A DNA stretch of 64,000 bases from assembly GCF_002157855.1 (NCBI RefSeq), contig NZ_CP020880.1:248001-312000 (forward strand), read 5' to 3'. This document shows positions 26,439 through 33,868 of the stretch, in pieces; position 1 is the stretch's first letter; each line of letters begins with the position of its first letter. The DNA comes from Sutcliffiella horikoshii. Its GTDB lineage: Bacteria; Bacillota; Bacilli; Bacillales; Bacillaceae_I. A program made the translations under genes and the position numbers. The notes under the pieces are model-generated. The model searched no databases. It saw only the letters and a program-made list of their open reading frames with translations, and had not been told where the DNA came from.

Positions 26439-27608
26439 ATGTCGAGCTTTCATCGGGATACTTGGGTTGAGGTAGATTTGGATTGTATTTATGAAAATGT
26501 GCAGGCGATACAGGAGCATGTGACAAAGGGTGTCACGGTGATTGCGGTCGTGAAGGCGAATGCATATGGGCATGGAGATGTGCAAGTGGCAAACGTGGCG
26601 TTGGAAGCAGGTGCGAAGTATCTTGCTGTTTCTTTTTTAGATGAGGCGATGTCTTTAAGGCAACAAGGAATAACGGCACCAATCCTTGTACTCGGTGCTT
26701 CAAGGGTTTCAGACCTGCCGCTTGCTGCGAAAGAGGATATCACGCTTACGGTTTTCCAAAAAGAATGGGTAGAAGAAGCAACTTCCGCATATCAAGGTAC
26801 AGAAGTGGTTAAACTGCACCTGAAGCTAGATACGGGGATGGGAAGAATCGGGGCGAGAACACAAGAAGAAGTCGCCCAAATACTAGAGTTGATTGACAAA
26901 GCCCCAAACCTGCAAATTGAGGGGATTTATACGCATTTTGCTACCGCGGATGAGTTGCAATCAAGTTATGTGGAACAACAGTTTGAAAGGTTTCACTCTT
27001 TGTTAAATCAAGTCACAAACCAATTCAGCATCCCGATGATCCACTGCGGAAACAGTGCCACTACGCTAAGATTTCCTACAAGGATCTTCAATGCGGTACG
27101 TGTTGGGATAGCGATGTATGGGCTAACGCCATCACCGGAAATGGAACCAGAACTGCCTTTTCCGCTAAAAGAGGCATTCTCCCTTCATACCAAACTTGTA
27201 CATGTAAAAAAATTATCCATTGGCGAGAGCGTCAGTTATGGGGCCACCTACACGACAAAAGAAGAAGAATGGATTGGAACGGTGCCGGTTGGTTATGCGG
27301 ATGGATGGATTAGAAAATTACAAGGAATGAACATTCTAGTAGACGGAAAGTTCGCTCCAATTGTTGGAAGAATCTGCATGGACCAGTTTATGGTTAAATT
27401 GCCACATGAACTTCCAATTGGGACCAAGGTGACGCTTATAGGAAAACAGGACGGCAAGAAGATCAGCTCAAACGATGTTGCTGCCAAGCTTGACACCATC
27501 AACTACGAGGTGCCGTGTATGATCAGCTACCGTGTGCCCCGCATGTTTTTGCGGAATGGGAGTATAATGGAAGTGAGAAACTATTTGCAAGACAAACCAT
27601 TAGAATAG
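26439..27608 (+). CDS. alr: Alanine racemase
   Basis: A PLP enzyme of 389 aa that converts L- and D-Ala, providing D-Ala for Ddl. The PLP Lys is Lys39 in V-V-K-A-N-A-Y-G-H-G; other blocks are K-L-D-T-G-M-G-R-I-G, H-C-G-N-S-A-T and the second catalytic region with V-S-Y-G-A-T-Y and C-M-D-Q. ATG 26439 matches family starts (MSSFHRDTWVEVDL); the GTG at 26427 is too close to AAAGGAA. It stands just before ndoAI-ndoA, as in B. subtilis. Confidence 0.95.
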   Translation: MSSFHRDTWVEVDLDCIYENVQAIQEHVTKGVTVIAVVKANAYGHGDVQVANVALEAGAKYLAVSFLDEAMSLRQQGITAPILVLGASRVSDLPLAAKEDITLTVFQKEWVEEATSAYQGTEVVKLHLKLDTGMGRIGARTQEEVAQILELIDKAPNLQIEGIYTHFATADELQSSYVEQQFERFHSLLNQVTNQFSIPMIHCGNSATTLRFPTRIFNAVRVGIAMYGLTPSPEMEPELPFPLKEAFSLHTKLVHVKKLSIGESVSYGATYTTKEEEWIGTVPVGYADGWIRKLQGMNILVDGKFAPIVGRICMDQFMVKLPHELPIGTKVTLIGKQDGKKISSNDVAAKLDTINYEVPCMISYRVPRMFLRNGSIMEVRNYLQDKPLE

Positions 27609-27677
27609 TAAATGGTAATTTTCTGCATAAAAAAGGGTTTATATAGTGATAATAGAGAAGAATTCGCTAAATGGACT

Positions 27678-27705
27678 TTGCAATTATCGGCAATGATGGT
27701 ATTAT
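27678..27705 (+). promoter_or_regulatory. Candidate promoter for ndoAI
   Basis: TTGCAA (27678-27683), 16 bases, TATTAT (27700-27705), about 50 bases before ndoAI. Confidence 0.5.
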
Positions 27706-27753
27706 GGAATATGGAATAGTATTATGTGTCTGTAGTTCTTGGAGGTGTATGCT

Positions 27754-28035
27754 GTGTCTGAATCCAGCGCAACAACTGAAATCTTGATTCGATTACCTCA
27801 AAACTTAGTGTCGGAATTAGATGGTTTGGTAAAACAAGAAAACGGCAATCGAAACGAATTAATCTTTCAAGCAACAAAGATGTATCTTCGCGAGCGCAAA
27901 AAGCGTCAAATTCGCGAGTCCATGAGACGTGGCTACATGGAAATGTCTAAAATCAATCTAAACATTGCATCTGAAGCTTTCTTGGCTGAATATGAGGCGG
28001 AGCATACGGTTGAACGCTTAGTTAGCGGGGGGTAA
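27754..28035 (+). CDS. ndoAI: Antitoxin of the EndoA/MazF toxin (EndoAI)
   Basis: A 93-aa ribbon-helix-helix antitoxin. Residues 1-50 give the DNA-binding part (L-I-R-L-P-Q-N-L and N-R-N-E-L-I-F-Q-A). The C-terminal stretch [14 protein letters not shown] and the tail E-R-L-V-S-G-G match B. subtilis EndoAI, which binds and blocks the EndoA RNase. Start is GTG 27754 behind GGAGGTG; the upstream ATG at 27739 overlaps that site. It is 4 bases before ndoA, so the pair is co-translated. Confidence 0.93.
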   Translation: MSESSATTEILIRLPQNLVSELDGLVKQENGNRNELIFQATKMYLRERKKRQIRESMRRGYMEMSKINLNIASEAFLAEYEAEHTVERLVSGG

Positions 28036-28039
28036 TCAT

Positions 28040-28390
28040 TTGATTGTCAAACGCGGTGACGTTTATTTTGCTGATTTATCCCCGGTTGTTGGGTCTGAGC
28101 AAGGAGGCGTTCGACCAGTACTTGTCATCCAAAATGATATCGGAAATCGATTTAGCCCGACCGTTATAGTAGCTGCCATTACTGCTCAAATCCAAAAAGC
28201 CAAACTCCCAACACATGTAGAGATCGATGCGAAGCGTTATGGTTTTGAACGTGACTCTGTTATCCTGCTCGAACAAATTCGAACAATTGATAAACAAAGA
28301 TTAACGGACAAAATTACTCATCTTGACGAAGAGATGATGGACAAAGTGGATGAGGCGCTTCAAATAAGCTTAGGACTTATTGACTTTTAA
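28040..28390 (+). CDS. ndoA: mRNA interferase EndoA (MazF family)
   Basis: A 116-aa ribosome-independent RNase that cleaves mRNA, B. subtilis type recognising UACAU in the known enzyme. Family blocks are [10 protein letters not shown], the catalytic Arg in [10 protein letters not shown], the Thr in V-A-A-I-T-A-Q, and the [11 protein letters not shown] block. Start is TTG 28040 with a GGGGGG site upstream. It follows its antitoxin and is ended by a terminator; the sigB operon follows, as in B. subtilis. Confidence 0.94.
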   Translation: MIVKRGDVYFADLSPVVGSEQGGVRPVLVIQNDIGNRFSPTVIVAAITAQIQKAKLPTHVEIDAKRYGFERDSVILLEQIRTIDKQRLTDKITHLDEEMMDKVDEALQISLGLIDF

Positions 28391-28415
28391 TATTTGAATC
28401 CGTTTTTTCGATAAG

Positions 28416-28447
28416 AAGCTATTCACAAGCGCGTGAGTAGCTTTTTT
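28416..28447 (+). terminator. Terminator after ndoA
   Basis: AAGCTATTCAC (28416-28426) pairs with GTGAGTAGCTT (28433-28443) with one wobble, followed by T6. Confidence 0.88.
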
Positions 28448-28470
28448 ATTTTGTATCGACACAATACCCC

Positions 28471-28498
28471 TAGCTGTATGCGGAAATCAACAGCGGTG
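28471..28498 (+). repeat. Remnant of the dispersed repeat
   Basis: TAGCTGT joined directly to ATGCGGAAATCAACAGCGG: the left tip and right tip of the family with the core missing. It looks like an internal deletion that left only the ends. Confidence 0.6.
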
Positions 28499-28586
28499 TT
28501 GTACCAAATCACACTCATTTCTAAGAAGATACCACCATAATTAGGTAAATAAACCACATTTATGGATGAACTGGGATTAAACATAT

Positions 28587-28616
28587 TTGACTTTTAAAAC
28601 AATAAAAATTTATAGT
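28587..28616 (+). promoter_or_regulatory. SigA promoter for the rsbR operon
   Basis: TTGACT (28587-28592), 18 bases, TATAGT (28611-28616). It would drive rsbR to rsbX constitutively. Confidence 0.55.
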
Positions 28617-28687
28617 TGTATTAGTATAGCTAAAATTATTTGTCGAATTTATAAATATATCTATTACCGAAAAAAGGAGCCGGGATA

Positions 28688-29518
28688 ATGAATCAAAACA
28701 TAATCACGTATATTGATGAAAACCGAGAGACTATTTTTAACCAATGGATTGAAGGCATGGATGAAATCGGTGAAAAGAAAGAATTGAAAGCCATTTCTGA
28801 TAAGGTGTACCTGAGCACAAGCAGAGAATACATCAATTTATTATTGAACAACATTAGTAAAGATTTGGACAACCTTTCTGTGATATTAACCGATTTTGCC
28901 GAGAAAATTGTTCGATTCGGTTGGCCTCTCATTTATGTGACAGAAGGTCTTTCATTATTCGGGAAGATTGTATTTGAGGGAATGACGAAAGAGGAAACGG
29001 ACGATAGCCAAAAAGTTGCCCTGATGTATGATTTTGATCAATGGCTCCGACCGGTCTATAACGAGATTGTAAAAACGTATACAGGGTCTTGGGAACATAC
29101 AGTGTCTATGCAGAAAATCGCATTACAAGAATTGGCTGCACCCCTTATCCCGGTATTTGACAAGATTTCTGTCATGCCGCTTGTGGGTACAATCGATACA
29201 GAACGCGCAAGACAAATCATGGAAAACCTTCTTCAAGGTGTTGTAAAGCACCGTGCTGAAGTGGTCTTAATAGATATTACAGGTGTACCGGTTGTCGATA
29301 CGATGGTAGCGCACCATATTATTCAGGCAGCGGAAGCGGTAAGACTTGTAGGTGCAAAATGCTTATTGGTTGGAATTCGTCCTGAAATCGCCCAGACTAT
29401 AGTTAATTTGGGCATTAACCTGGATCAAATTATTACGAAAAACTCCCTGAAAAAAGGGATTGAAACAGCGCTTGAAATGACAAACAGAAAAATTGTGACT
29501 GCGGGGGATCAAAAGTGA
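28688..29518 (+). CDS. rsbRA: Stressosome protein RsbR (RsbRA type)
   Basis: A 276-aa co-antagonist that forms the stressosome core with RsbS. The N-terminal 130 residues are a non-heme globin-like sensor; the C-terminal STAS domain carries the two RsbT phosphorylation sites as Thr171 (T-I-D-T-E-R-A) and Thr205 (V-V-D-T-M-V-A), at the same numbers as in B. subtilis. AAAGGAG precedes the ATG. The last four bases overlap rsbS, so the two are translationally coupled. Confidence 0.95.
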   Translation: MNQNIITYIDENRETIFNQWIEGMDEIGEKKELKAISDKVYLSTSREYINLLLNNISKDLDNLSVILTDFAEKIVRFGWPLIYVTEGLSLFGKIVFEGMTKEETDDSQKVALMYDFDQWLRPVYNEIVKTYTGSWEHTVSMQKIALQELAAPLIPVFDKISVMPLVGTIDTERARQIMENLLQGVVKHRAEVVLIDITGVPVVDTMVAHHIIQAAEAVRLVGAKCLLVGIRPEIAQTIVNLGINLDQIITKNSLKKGIETALEMTNRKIVTAGDQK

Positions 29519-29871
29519 GAATACCTATATTAAAACTTCACAATTGCCTATTAATCTCTATTCAATGGGAACTAGATGATCAAACAGCGTTGCAATTTCA
29601 AGAGGATCTTCTAAATAGAATACATGAAACAGGAGCAAATGGAGTTGTCATTGATTTGACCTCTGTTGATATGATTGATTCATTTATTGCAAAAGTGCTT
29701 GGAGATGTAATCAGCATGTCGAAACTTATGGGAGCGCAAGTCGTTCTGACAGGGATTCAACCTGCTGTAGCCATCACTTTAGTGGAACTCGGAATCCAAT
29801 TGGATGAAGTGTTCACGGCACTAGATTTAGAAAAGGGTCTAGAGAAATTACAACAGGAACTGGGGGAGTAA
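29515..29871 (+). CDS. rsbS: Stressosome scaffold RsbS
   Basis: A 118-aa single STAS domain that traps RsbT in the stressosome until phosphorylated. The target Ser is Ser56 in D-M-I-D-S-F-I-A-K. It begins with a GTG that overlaps the rsbR stop (GTGA) and ends 3 bases before rsbT. Length and neighbours match B. subtilis rsbS. Confidence 0.95.
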   Translation: MRIPILKLHNCLLISIQWELDDQTALQFQEDLLNRIHETGANGVVIDLTSVDMIDSFIAKVLGDVISMSKLMGAQVVLTGIQPAVAITLVELGIQLDEVFTALDLEKGLEKLQQELGE

Positions 29872-29874
29872 ACG

Positions 29875-30276
29875 ATGACTGTCCAATCCTGTGTAAAAAT
29901 AAGAAACGAATGGGACATAGTAGCTGCCCGACAAATGGGTAGAAATGTTGCCAAAGATCTCGGTTTCGGCACAGTAGACCAAGCGAGGATAACTACAGCA
30001 ATTTCTGAGTTGGCTCGGAATATTTATTTGTATGCAGGTACAGGTCAAATTTGTATTGAAGAAATGGATGAGTATGGAAAAAGAGGACTGAAAGTGGTTG
30101 CCACAGATGATGGTCCTGGAATTCCTGACATTCGACAGGTGATGGAAGATGGCTTTTCCACATCAGGAGGCCTTGGAGCCGGATTGCCTGGAGTAAAGAG
30201 GTTAATGGATTCGTTTCAGATAGATTCTTCTTCTGGGGAAGGAACGACAATCCATGCCGTAAAGTGGGTTCGCTAG
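29875..30276 (+). CDS. rsbT: Switch kinase RsbT
   Basis: A 133-aa GHKL-type Ser/Thr kinase that phosphorylates RsbR and RsbS under stress and then activates RsbU. The ATP site is seen as the N-box A-I-S-E-L-A-R-N, D-D-G-P-G-I-P (G1) and G-L-G-A-G-L-P-G-V-K-R-L (G2). GGGGGAG precedes the ATG, in the end of rsbS. Confidence 0.95.
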   Translation: MTVQSCVKIRNEWDIVAARQMGRNVAKDLGFGTVDQARITTAISELARNIYLYAGTGQICIEEMDEYGKRGLKVVATDDGPGIPDIRQVMEDGFSTSGGLGAGLPGVKRLMDSFQIDSSSGEGTTIHAVKWVR

Positions 30277-30291
30277 AAGGGGGGATAACCC

Positions 30292-31299
30292 GTGAATTAT
30301 GATAAATTAGAATCAGAATATAAAGAAATACTTTCTGCCTACCTGAACCGCCAGTCAGAGGAAGCCCTCTATAAAGGGCAGGAATTCAGTCGCAGAATAC
30401 TTGGGGAGAAAGTTTCTCCCGAAGAAATTATCAGTGTGCATAAAGCGATGCTGCAAGATCTTTCTCCAGAGATACCGGATAATATCCTGCATTCTTTGGA
30501 TTTCCTACTTGAAGTGATGATCGGTTATGGGATTGCTTACAGGGAGCATCAAAGCCTTCGCCACAGGCAACAAGAGATTCAAACGGAGATTGAAATTGCA
30601 GCTAATGTCCAGCAGACACTACTTGAGACGAAAATTCCTGAGACGAATTCAGTGGAGATAGGCGCGATAAGTGTTCCTGCCAAACATATGAGCGGGGATT
30701 ATTATCATTTTGTCCATAACGAAAAGGATTCGTTTAGTGTCGCTATTGCGGATGTTATCGGAAAAGGAATTCCGGCTGCGATGTGTATGAGTATGATCAA
30801 GTATGCGATGGACAGTTTACCAGATACTAGAGTTGCGCCAAGCTATGTTCTTGGCAATTTAAATAGAGTAGTGGAGCAGAATGTCGATGCGAGCATGTTC
30901 ATCACGATGTTCTACGGTATGTATGACCTTCACAAACACCTCTTCTCATTCTCTTCTGCGGGGCACGAACCACCGTTGTATTTTGATGCGAAGAAAAATG
31001 AATTCTATGAACTCGATGCGAGAGGGCTTGTCCTTGGTATCGATAGACTTGCAACCTATCAACAGTATGAAAAAAGCATCGAAGTCAATGATATGGTAAT
31101 CCTTTTCTCTGATGGAGTGACAGAGTGCCGTACAGAGGAAGGATTTATCGAGGTTGATAAAATAATAGATTTAATCAGGTCATATATCCACTTACCGCCT
31201 CAAGCCATTGTCGAGCTTGTATACAGAGACCTTGAGAAAATCCAGGACTTTCAGCTCAGAGATGACTTTACTTTAATTATTTTAAAAAGAAAGGTTTAA
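30292..31299 (+). CDS. rsbU: PP2C-type phosphatase RsbU
   Basis: A 335-aa phosphatase that dephosphorylates RsbV when RsbT is free. The N-terminal 85 residues form the RsbT-binding helical domain; the PPM domain follows with metal-binding Asp residues in G-D-Y-Y-H, A-I-A-D-V-I-G-K-G, L-F-S-D-G-V-T-E and R-D-D-F-T. GTG start with AAGGGGGGA upstream. Its stop codon overlaps the -35 of the SigB promoter for rsbV. Confidence 0.95.
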   Translation: MNYDKLESEYKEILSAYLNRQSEEALYKGQEFSRRILGEKVSPEEIISVHKAMLQDLSPEIPDNILHSLDFLLEVMIGYGIAYREHQSLRHRQQEIQTEIEIAANVQQTLLETKIPETNSVEIGAISVPAKHMSGDYYHFVHNEKDSFSVAIADVIGKGIPAAMCMSMIKYAMDSLPDTRVAPSYVLGNLNRVVEQNVDASMFITMFYGMYDLHKHLFSFSSAGHEPPLYFDAKKNEFYELDARGLVLGIDRLATYQQYEKSIEVNDMVILFSDGVTECRTEEGFIEVDKIIDLIRSYIHLPPQAIVELVYRDLEKIQDFQLRDDFTLIILKRKV

Positions 31300-31318
31300 A
31301 TGTTTGAGAAGCGGGTAT
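31294..31318 (+). promoter_or_regulatory. SigB autoregulatory promoter before rsbV
   Basis: GTTTAA (31294-31299), 13 bases, GGGTAT (31313-31318): a perfect match to the SigB pattern. It makes rsbV-rsbW-sigB-rsbX self-amplifying. The -35 includes the rsbU stop. Confidence 0.93.
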
Positions 31319-31375
31319 TTAGTATTGGGATGACCTAAAAATGGAATTCTAATTCATGTTTGAGGTGACGAAAGA

Positions 31376-31684
31376 ATGAATATGGACATTCAGATAAAAG
31401 AAGATTTAAATCAGACGCTTGTCGTCCTAGAAGGGGAAATAGATGCCTATACTGCACCAAAGGTAAAGGAAAAGGTAGCCCCTTTATTAGAAGATTTTTC
31501 AGGAGAACTAGTATTTGATTTATCAAGTGTTAATTATATGGACAGCACAGGCTTAGGGATGTTTGTAGGTTTCTTTAAAACCGTAAAGGCAAACAACGGT
31601 GTCTTTCGTCTGGTAGGGTTATCGGATCGTTTAAAGAGATTGTTTGATATTACAGGTTTAGCAGGAATCATGGAGATAAAATAG
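31376..31684 (+). CDS. rsbV: Anti-anti-sigma factor RsbV
   Basis: A 102-aa STAS protein that, when dephosphorylated by RsbU, binds RsbW and frees SigB. The phosphorylated Ser is Ser57 in Y-M-D-S-T-G-L-G. GAGGTG precedes the ATG. It is the first gene after the internal SigB promoter and has a 48-base spacer before rsbW. Confidence 0.95.
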   Translation: MNMDIQIKEDLNQTLVVLEGEIDAYTAPKVKEKVAPLLEDFSGELVFDLSSVNYMDSTGLGMFVGFFKTVKANNGVFRLVGLSDRLKRLFDITGLAGIMEIK

Positions 31685-31732
31685 GCTGCATGTAGCAGTC
31701 GATAAATAAGTTCACTTAAAGGTGGGGGAACA

Positions 31733-32209
31733 ATGAACCGGGCTTATGATTATATAGAAATGTCGTTTCCAGCGAAGGCTGAGTACGTCGGAGTCATCCG
31801 ACTTACCTTGTCTGGAATTGCGAATCGTATGGGCTTTTCATACGATGAAATTGAAGATATCAAAATTGCCTTAAGTGAAGCTTGTACCAATGCGGTCGAG
31901 CACGCTTATAAGCAGGACGAAAAAGGTAATATTCGAATCGGATTCGGTATTTACAAAGACCGACTCGAGTTAGTGGTAGCTGACAATGGACAAAGCTTTG
32001 ATTTCGACAAAGTAAGGGAAGAATTAGGTCCATACACCGAGTCGCAACCAGTAGAAACTTTGCCAGAAGGAGGGTTAGGATTATTCTTAATCCAAACGCT
32101 GATGGATGATGTGAAGGTGCACAGCAATCAGGGCGTTACAGTCTTCATGACAAAGTATGTACAAGGAGAGCAGGTGGAAAGGGATGCGGAATCAATCTCC
32201 GTCCAGTAA
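31733..32209 (+). CDS. rsbW: Anti-sigma B factor RsbW (Ser kinase)
   Basis: A 158-aa GHKL kinase that binds SigB and also phosphorylates RsbV. The N-box is A-L-S-E-A-C-T-N-A-V-E-H-A, then V-V-A-D-N-G-Q-S-F-D, then E-G-G-L-G-L-F-L-I-Q. AAAGGTGGGGG is a strong ribosome site. The end overlaps sigB by 26 bases. Confidence 0.95.
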   Translation: MNRAYDYIEMSFPAKAEYVGVIRLTLSGIANRMGFSYDEIEDIKIALSEACTNAVEHAYKQDEKGNIRIGFGIYKDRLELVVADNGQSFDFDKVREELGPYTESQPVETLPEGGLGLFLIQTLMDDVKVHSNQGVTVFMTKYVQGEQVERDAESISVQ

Positions 32210-32969
32210 GCTGGATGTTAATATGCTATTAGAGCGGTACCAACAAGACGGTTGTGAAGTATCGCAGTTGCAATTAGTAGAGCATTATACTGCACTTGTT
32301 GAATCCATCGCTCGAAAATATTCAAGAGGCAAAGCCTTTCATGAAGACCTCTCTCAAGTAGGGATGATTGGATTGCTCGGTGCCATGAAGCGTTTCGATG
32401 CAAGTTTTGGCCGAAGTTTTGAAGCATTTGCTGTTCCAACGATTATCGGAGAAATTAAACGTTTCCTTCGAGATAAAACTTGGAGTGTCCATGTTCCGCG
32501 CAGGATCAAGGAAATTGGACCGAAGATAAAGTCTGCTGTGGAAGAATTGACAAATGAACTTCAACGTTCACCGAAAGTATTTGAAATCGCTGATTACTTG
32601 GAAGTTACCGAAGAAGAAGTGTTGGAAGCGATGGAGATGAGCCAGAATTATCAAGCTCTTTCTGTCGATAATGCCATCGAGGCTGATTCTGATGGAAGCA
32701 CGGTAACCATTCTCGACATCGTAGGAAACCAAGATGCCGGGTTTGATCAAGTGGATCAGCAGCTTCTATTACAAAAGATTTTCCATGTGCTTTCAGAAAG
32801 AGAAAAACAGATTATCGAATGCACATTTTTCAAGAATATGAGTCAAAAAGAAACAGGGGAAAAGTTGGGTATTTCGCAGATGCATGTATCAAGACTGCAA
32901 CGCAAAGCGCTAACCAAGCTGAAACAAGCATTCATGGAAGATAATGCAAACACGGAGATTTTTTCATGA
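32184..32969 (+). CDS. sigB: RNA polymerase sigma factor SigB
   Basis: A 261-aa general-stress sigma factor. Region 2 has F-H-E-D-L-S-Q-V-G-M-I-G-L-L, A-F-A-V-P-T-I-I-G-E-I-K-R-F-L-R-D; region 3 W-S-V-H-V-P-R-R-I-K-E; region 4.2 S-Q-K-E-T-G-E-K-L-G-I-S-Q-M-H-V-S-R-L-Q-R. ATG 32184 is inside rsbW, preceded by GGTGGAAAGGG; coupled translation keeps SigB and its antagonist in balance. Its stop overlaps rsbX. Confidence 0.96.
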   Translation: MRNQSPSSKLDVNMLLERYQQDGCEVSQLQLVEHYTALVESIARKYSRGKAFHEDLSQVGMIGLLGAMKRFDASFGRSFEAFAVPTIIGEIKRFLRDKTWSVHVPRRIKEIGPKIKSAVEELTNELQRSPKVFEIADYLEVTEEEVLEAMEMSQNYQALSVDNAIEADSDGSTVTILDIVGNQDAGFDQVDQQLLLQKIFHVLSEREKQIIECTFFKNMSQKETGEKLGISQMHVSRLQRKALTKLKQAFMEDNANTEIFS

Positions 32970-33565
32970 TTGAACAATTCAAACATGAAAAAGCGAACGT
33001 GAATGCCTACCAGAATGCGAAAAACGGAATGTATTTTTGTGGGGACAGCTACTACGTAAATACAACGGATGACTACTTTTTATGTGTAGTTGCAGATGGT
33101 TTAGGTAGCGGAGAATATGCACACGATGCTTCACAAGCAGTTATTTCCGCTGCCAAAGACCATGAAACTGAGGACGTTTCCGTTATCATGAAAGCTTGTA
33201 ACGAAGCGATGAGGAATAAGCGCGGTGCAGCGGTTTCTGTGCTGAAAGTCAACTATGACCAGCAAGAGGTTGTGTACAGCTGTGTTGGGAATATTCGATT
33301 TTTCCTATATCCTCCGACAGAAAAGCTTATCTACCCACTGCCGGTCAAAGGCTACCTATCTGGAAAACCCCAAACACTTAAAACTCATCGTTTTCCCTAC
33401 AGTTCCAAAATGAAGTTTTTCATCTACTCAGATGGTTTGAATATCCCATCCGTAAAAAAATACATCAAAGACATCCCATCCGCCACCTCATTGCTTGAAA
33501 TAGCCGCAATGTTCACAGGCAACGGCATGGACGATGTAACCATCATCTCAGGTGAAATTCACTAG
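32966..33565 (+). CDS. rsbX: Phosphatase RsbX
   Basis: A 199-aa PP2C-like phosphatase that resets the stressosome by dephosphorylating RsbR and RsbS. Blocks: A-D-G-L-G-S-G (metal-binding Asp), G-A-A-V-S-V-L and Y-S-D-G-L. The ATG overlaps the sigB TGA by four bases. It is the last gene of the operon; repeat copy 9 and a terminator follow. Confidence 0.93.
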   Translation: MIEQFKHEKANVNAYQNAKNGMYFCGDSYYVNTTDDYFLCVVADGLGSGEYAHDASQAVISAAKDHETEDVSVIMKACNEAMRNKRGAAVSVLKVNYDQQEVVYSCVGNIRFFLYPPTEKLIYPLPVKGYLSGKPQTLKTHRFPYSSKMKFFIYSDGLNIPSVKKYIKDIPSATSLLEIAAMFTGNGMDDVTIISGEIH

Positions 33566-33609
33566 GGAGATCGTATTCTAGCTTTTTGCAAATGATTGTG
33601 GAAACTTCC

Positions 33610-33736
33610 GTTGATCGCAGTGGAAGGCACGAAGACTCCTGCGGGAGGAAGGGACAGGGAAGACCCCACAGGGCGAATGCCCAAGGAGGCTTCCGGACCG
33701 CCCGCGAAAAGCGAAGTGCCTGGAACGGAGATCAAC
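33610..33736 (+). repeat. Dispersed structured repeat, copy 9
   Basis: GTTGATC pairs with GATCAAC, 8x8 internal loop, then AGGCAC with GTGCCT, innermost GGAAG with CTTCC. The inner stem differs from the usual AGGCGC/GCGCCT in both strands. Confidence 0.88.
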
Positions 33737-33779
33737 AGTTAGAGGATATTTTAAAAATATTAGGGTTTTCAATTAAGCC

Positions 33780-33810
33780 AAGGCTGACATTTCCATGTTA
33801 GTCTTTTTTC
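33780..33810 (+). terminator. Terminator of the sigB operon
   Basis: AAGGCTGACAT (33780-33790) pairs with ATGTTAGTCTT (33795-33805) through G-T wobbles, followed by TTTTC. Confidence 0.75.
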
Positions 33811-33868
33811 TTTGTCCGAATAATTTGCTAAAATAGAAGATGGGTTAATATGTTGGGAGGCTACAAAA

